This document shows positions 62,875 through 64,000 of a stretch of DNA of 64,000 bases, in pieces (position 1 is the first letter of the stretch; every line of letters starts with the position of its first letter). Under the pieces are notes generated by a model. It worked only from the letters and a program-made list of their open reading frames with translations. It was not told where the DNA came from and did not search any database. The stretch is from RPQJ01 sp963793675 (GTDB lineage Bacteria; Pseudomonadota; Gammaproteobacteria; Steroidobacterales; Steroidobacteraceae). The stretch lies in NCBI GenBank assembly GCA_963793675.1, contig CAWCBA010000002.1, forward strand, positions 372,001-436,000. The letters run 5' to 3'. The position numbers and the translations under genes were made by a program.

Positions 62875-63582
62875 TCAGTCGTCCAATGAGAACGTGATGG
62901 GAACGATGCACCAGGCGCGCAGTGGCACGCCGTCGCGCCTGGCTGGCTCGAACCGCCAGTCGCGGACGGCGTCGAGCGCTGCCTGGTCGAGGCCGGTGTC
63001 ACCGCTGCTGGTGCCGATGGCCGCGTCCTGCGGCCGCCCGTCCTCGCCAACGAGTACCCGCAGTCGCACCGTGCCTTCGATCCCCAGTCGCAGGCAACGC
63101 GGCGGGTAGACGGGCGGTTTCATCTCGAGCAGCTTCATCTTCCAGTAGACAGGGGTCTGCTGGGCCGCGGCGGGTGCCGTCGAGTCGCCGTCGGCGCTTC
63201 CTTCAGGCAGCGGCGGGCCGGGCTCGCCGGGCAGCAGTTCGTCACCCAGCTCGTAACGCTTGACCTGCGTGTCGGGCGGGACCGGATTCGTGGTCGGCGT
63301 GTCGACGATGATCGGCACCGGGCGCGTCAGCTTGGGCCGCTGCTGCTTGACCGCGTCGGTCGCAGTGTCCGGTGCCTGCTGCACCTCGGGCGGCAGTCGT
63401 GGCGGCGGCAGCTTGAGCAGGCTCACCTGGAAGATCGGGGGTGGCGGCTCAGCCTCTGCCGTGTCGACGCGGGTCAGCAGCAGCCGCCCGATGCCGGCGA
63501 GGTGCAGTGCGGTGACGACCAGCAAAACCGACGCGGCGCCCCACGTCAGGCGTTCGTCGTGAACGTATCGGTCGATCCGCAT
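62875..63582 (-). CDS. tonB: TonB energy transducer
   Basis: 235 residues: N-terminal helix (AASVLLVVTALHLAGIGRLLL), a Pro-rich periplasmic spacer (PPPPIFQVSLLKLPPPRLPPEVQQAPD...) and the C-terminal TonB fold (PPVYPPRCLRLGIEGTVRLRVLVGEDGRPQDAAIGTSSGDTGLDQAALDAVRDWRFEPAR). Energises TonB-dependent outer-membrane receptors. First gene of tonB-exbB-exbD. Confidence 0.94.
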   Translation of the reverse strand: MRIDRYVHDERLTWGAASVLLVVTALHLAGIGRLLLTRVDTAEAEPPPPIFQVSLLKLPPPRLPPEVQQAPDTATDAVKQQRPKLTRPVPIIVDTPTTNPVPPDTQVKRYELGDELLPGEPGPPLPEGSADGDSTAPAAAQQTPVYWKMKLLEMKPPVYPPRCLRLGIEGTVRLRVLVGEDGRPQDAAIGTSSGDTGLDQAALDAVRDWRFEPARRDGVPLRAWCIVPITFSLDD

Positions 63583-63753
63583 CTGGTGCCAGGGACGTGC
63601 AGCGTCCCGCTGACCCGCCGCTGTGACTGGATCGAATGTACTGGAAGCAGGCCCCGCCTGCGGCCCGGCAGGCTCAGCGGAAATGCCTAGTTGGAGTTGG
63701 ACTTGCCGAAGAAGGGGCTATTGCCGAGCGATCGACCGGCAGGACGCCCCCGC

Positions 63754-64000
63754 TCAGTCGAGGCCGACCTTGGTTTCGACGCGGTAACTGAAGAGATCAG
63801 AGTTGTAGCGGGCCACGAGGTGGTCCTGCAGCTGGCCCTGCGCGTCGTAGGAAAAGCGGACGAGTTTCAGCAACGGCTTGCCGCTCGGTACGTCGAGCGC
63901 ACGAGCGACGTCCGGTGCCGCGCCTTCGGCGCTGAGGAAGCGCTCCATGCGCGAGATCCTGAGCCCGTAACGCTCGAACAGCGTCAGGCGGCTGGCGCCC
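63754..64000 (-). CDS. GntR family regulator, UTRA domain (3' part)
   Basis: The last 81 codons of a gene that continues past the right edge. The visible part, SRLTLFERYGLRISRMERFLSAEGAAPDVARALDVPSGKPLLKLVRFSYDAQGQLQDHLVARYNSDLFSYRVE, has the C-terminal UTRA pattern (A..L.v..G.PLL...R...D..G......v..YR.D.f.f.v) of GntR/HutC regulators. Target genes unknown; it lies about 170 bases upstream of tonB on the same strand, so a link to TonB is possible but not shown. Confidence 0.8.
   Translation of the reverse strand, partial: GASRLTLFERYGLRISRMERFLSAEGAAPDVARALDVPSGKPLLKLVRFSYDAQGQLQDHLVARYNSDLFSYRVETKVGLD

Overview
The window is a GC-rich stretch (roughly two thirds G+C by eye) from a gammaproteobacterial chromosome, centred on the replication origin. 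The order mnmG ... mnmE - yidC - yidD - rnpA - rpmH // dnaA - dnaN - recF - gyrB, the SecB chaperone, heterotetrameric glyQ/glyS, and glnA followed by ntrB/ntrC all point to Gammaproteobacteria. A Nevskiales, Steroidobacterales or Xanthomonadales-like lineage is plausible, but I cannot fix it further without a search.

Layout. 1-881: 5' part of mnmG. 891-7689: a block inserted between mnmG and mnmE, with a mini zincin-like protein, a wax-ester/diacylglycerol acyltransferase, two tandem-domain universal stress proteins and a PMR1/CtpF-type P-type ATPase. The set resembles the mycobacterial DosR dormancy set. 7840-12961: mnmE, an Xre-RES toxin-antitoxin pair, yidC, yidD, rnpA, rpmH. 13172-19523: dnaA, a candidate oriC, dnaN, two intergenic parS-like sites, recF (with a third parS inside and a fourth at its 3' end), gyrB. 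19538-21250: decayed genes (an Ig/FN3 lipoprotein and half a cardiolipin synthase). 21251-25842: Ca2+/cation exchanger, a twin-arginine exported protein, an ECF sigma/anti-sigma pair, a small cytochrome c, a TfoX-N protein. 25799-31519: SLC13 transporter, plsC, glyS, glyQ (with a palindromic element near the 3' end). 31673-39386: SDR scar, DUF4239-like membrane protein, EcsC protein, ABC1/UbiB kinase, sulfoacetaldehyde acetyltransferase, DUF2950 and DUF3300 genes. 39387-44497: nitrogen control (NtrC sites, sigma-54 promoter, glnA, DUF4124 protein, ntrB, ntrC). 44530-53840: class 1B dihydroorotate dehydrogenase, CBS protein, trmL, gpsA, secB, grxC, rhodanese, EnvC, a GGDEF/EAL protein, CtpA protease. 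53820-64000: MAPEG, small membrane protein, EamA and OPT transporters, SDR, beta-carbonic anhydrase, a thiamine-diphosphate 2-oxoacid decarboxylase, YkvA protein, ExbD-ExbB-TonB, and the 3' end of a GntR regulator.

How the genes fit together. The core is replication and segregation (dnaA, dnaN, recF, gyrB, parS), membrane-protein insertion (yidC, yidD, secB) and tRNA modification or charging (mnmG, mnmE, trmL, glyQS). glnA with ntrBC forms a self-contained nitrogen regulon. EnvC and CtpA serve peptidoglycan and envelope turnover. TonB-ExbB-ExbD energises outer-membrane uptake.

The most unusual property is that at least eleven protein-coding frames in nine genes (RES toxin, recF, an exported protein twice, SLC13 transporter, EnvC, GGDEF/EAL protein, CtpA twice, EamA, OPT), and perhaps the yidC tail, are interrupted by a shift in the same direction: one extra base (+1). 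No homopolymer tract explains them. Insertion-type sequence errors are the simplest explanation, but the uniform direction deserves checking. No tRNA, rRNA, CRISPR array, transposase or prophage was found.
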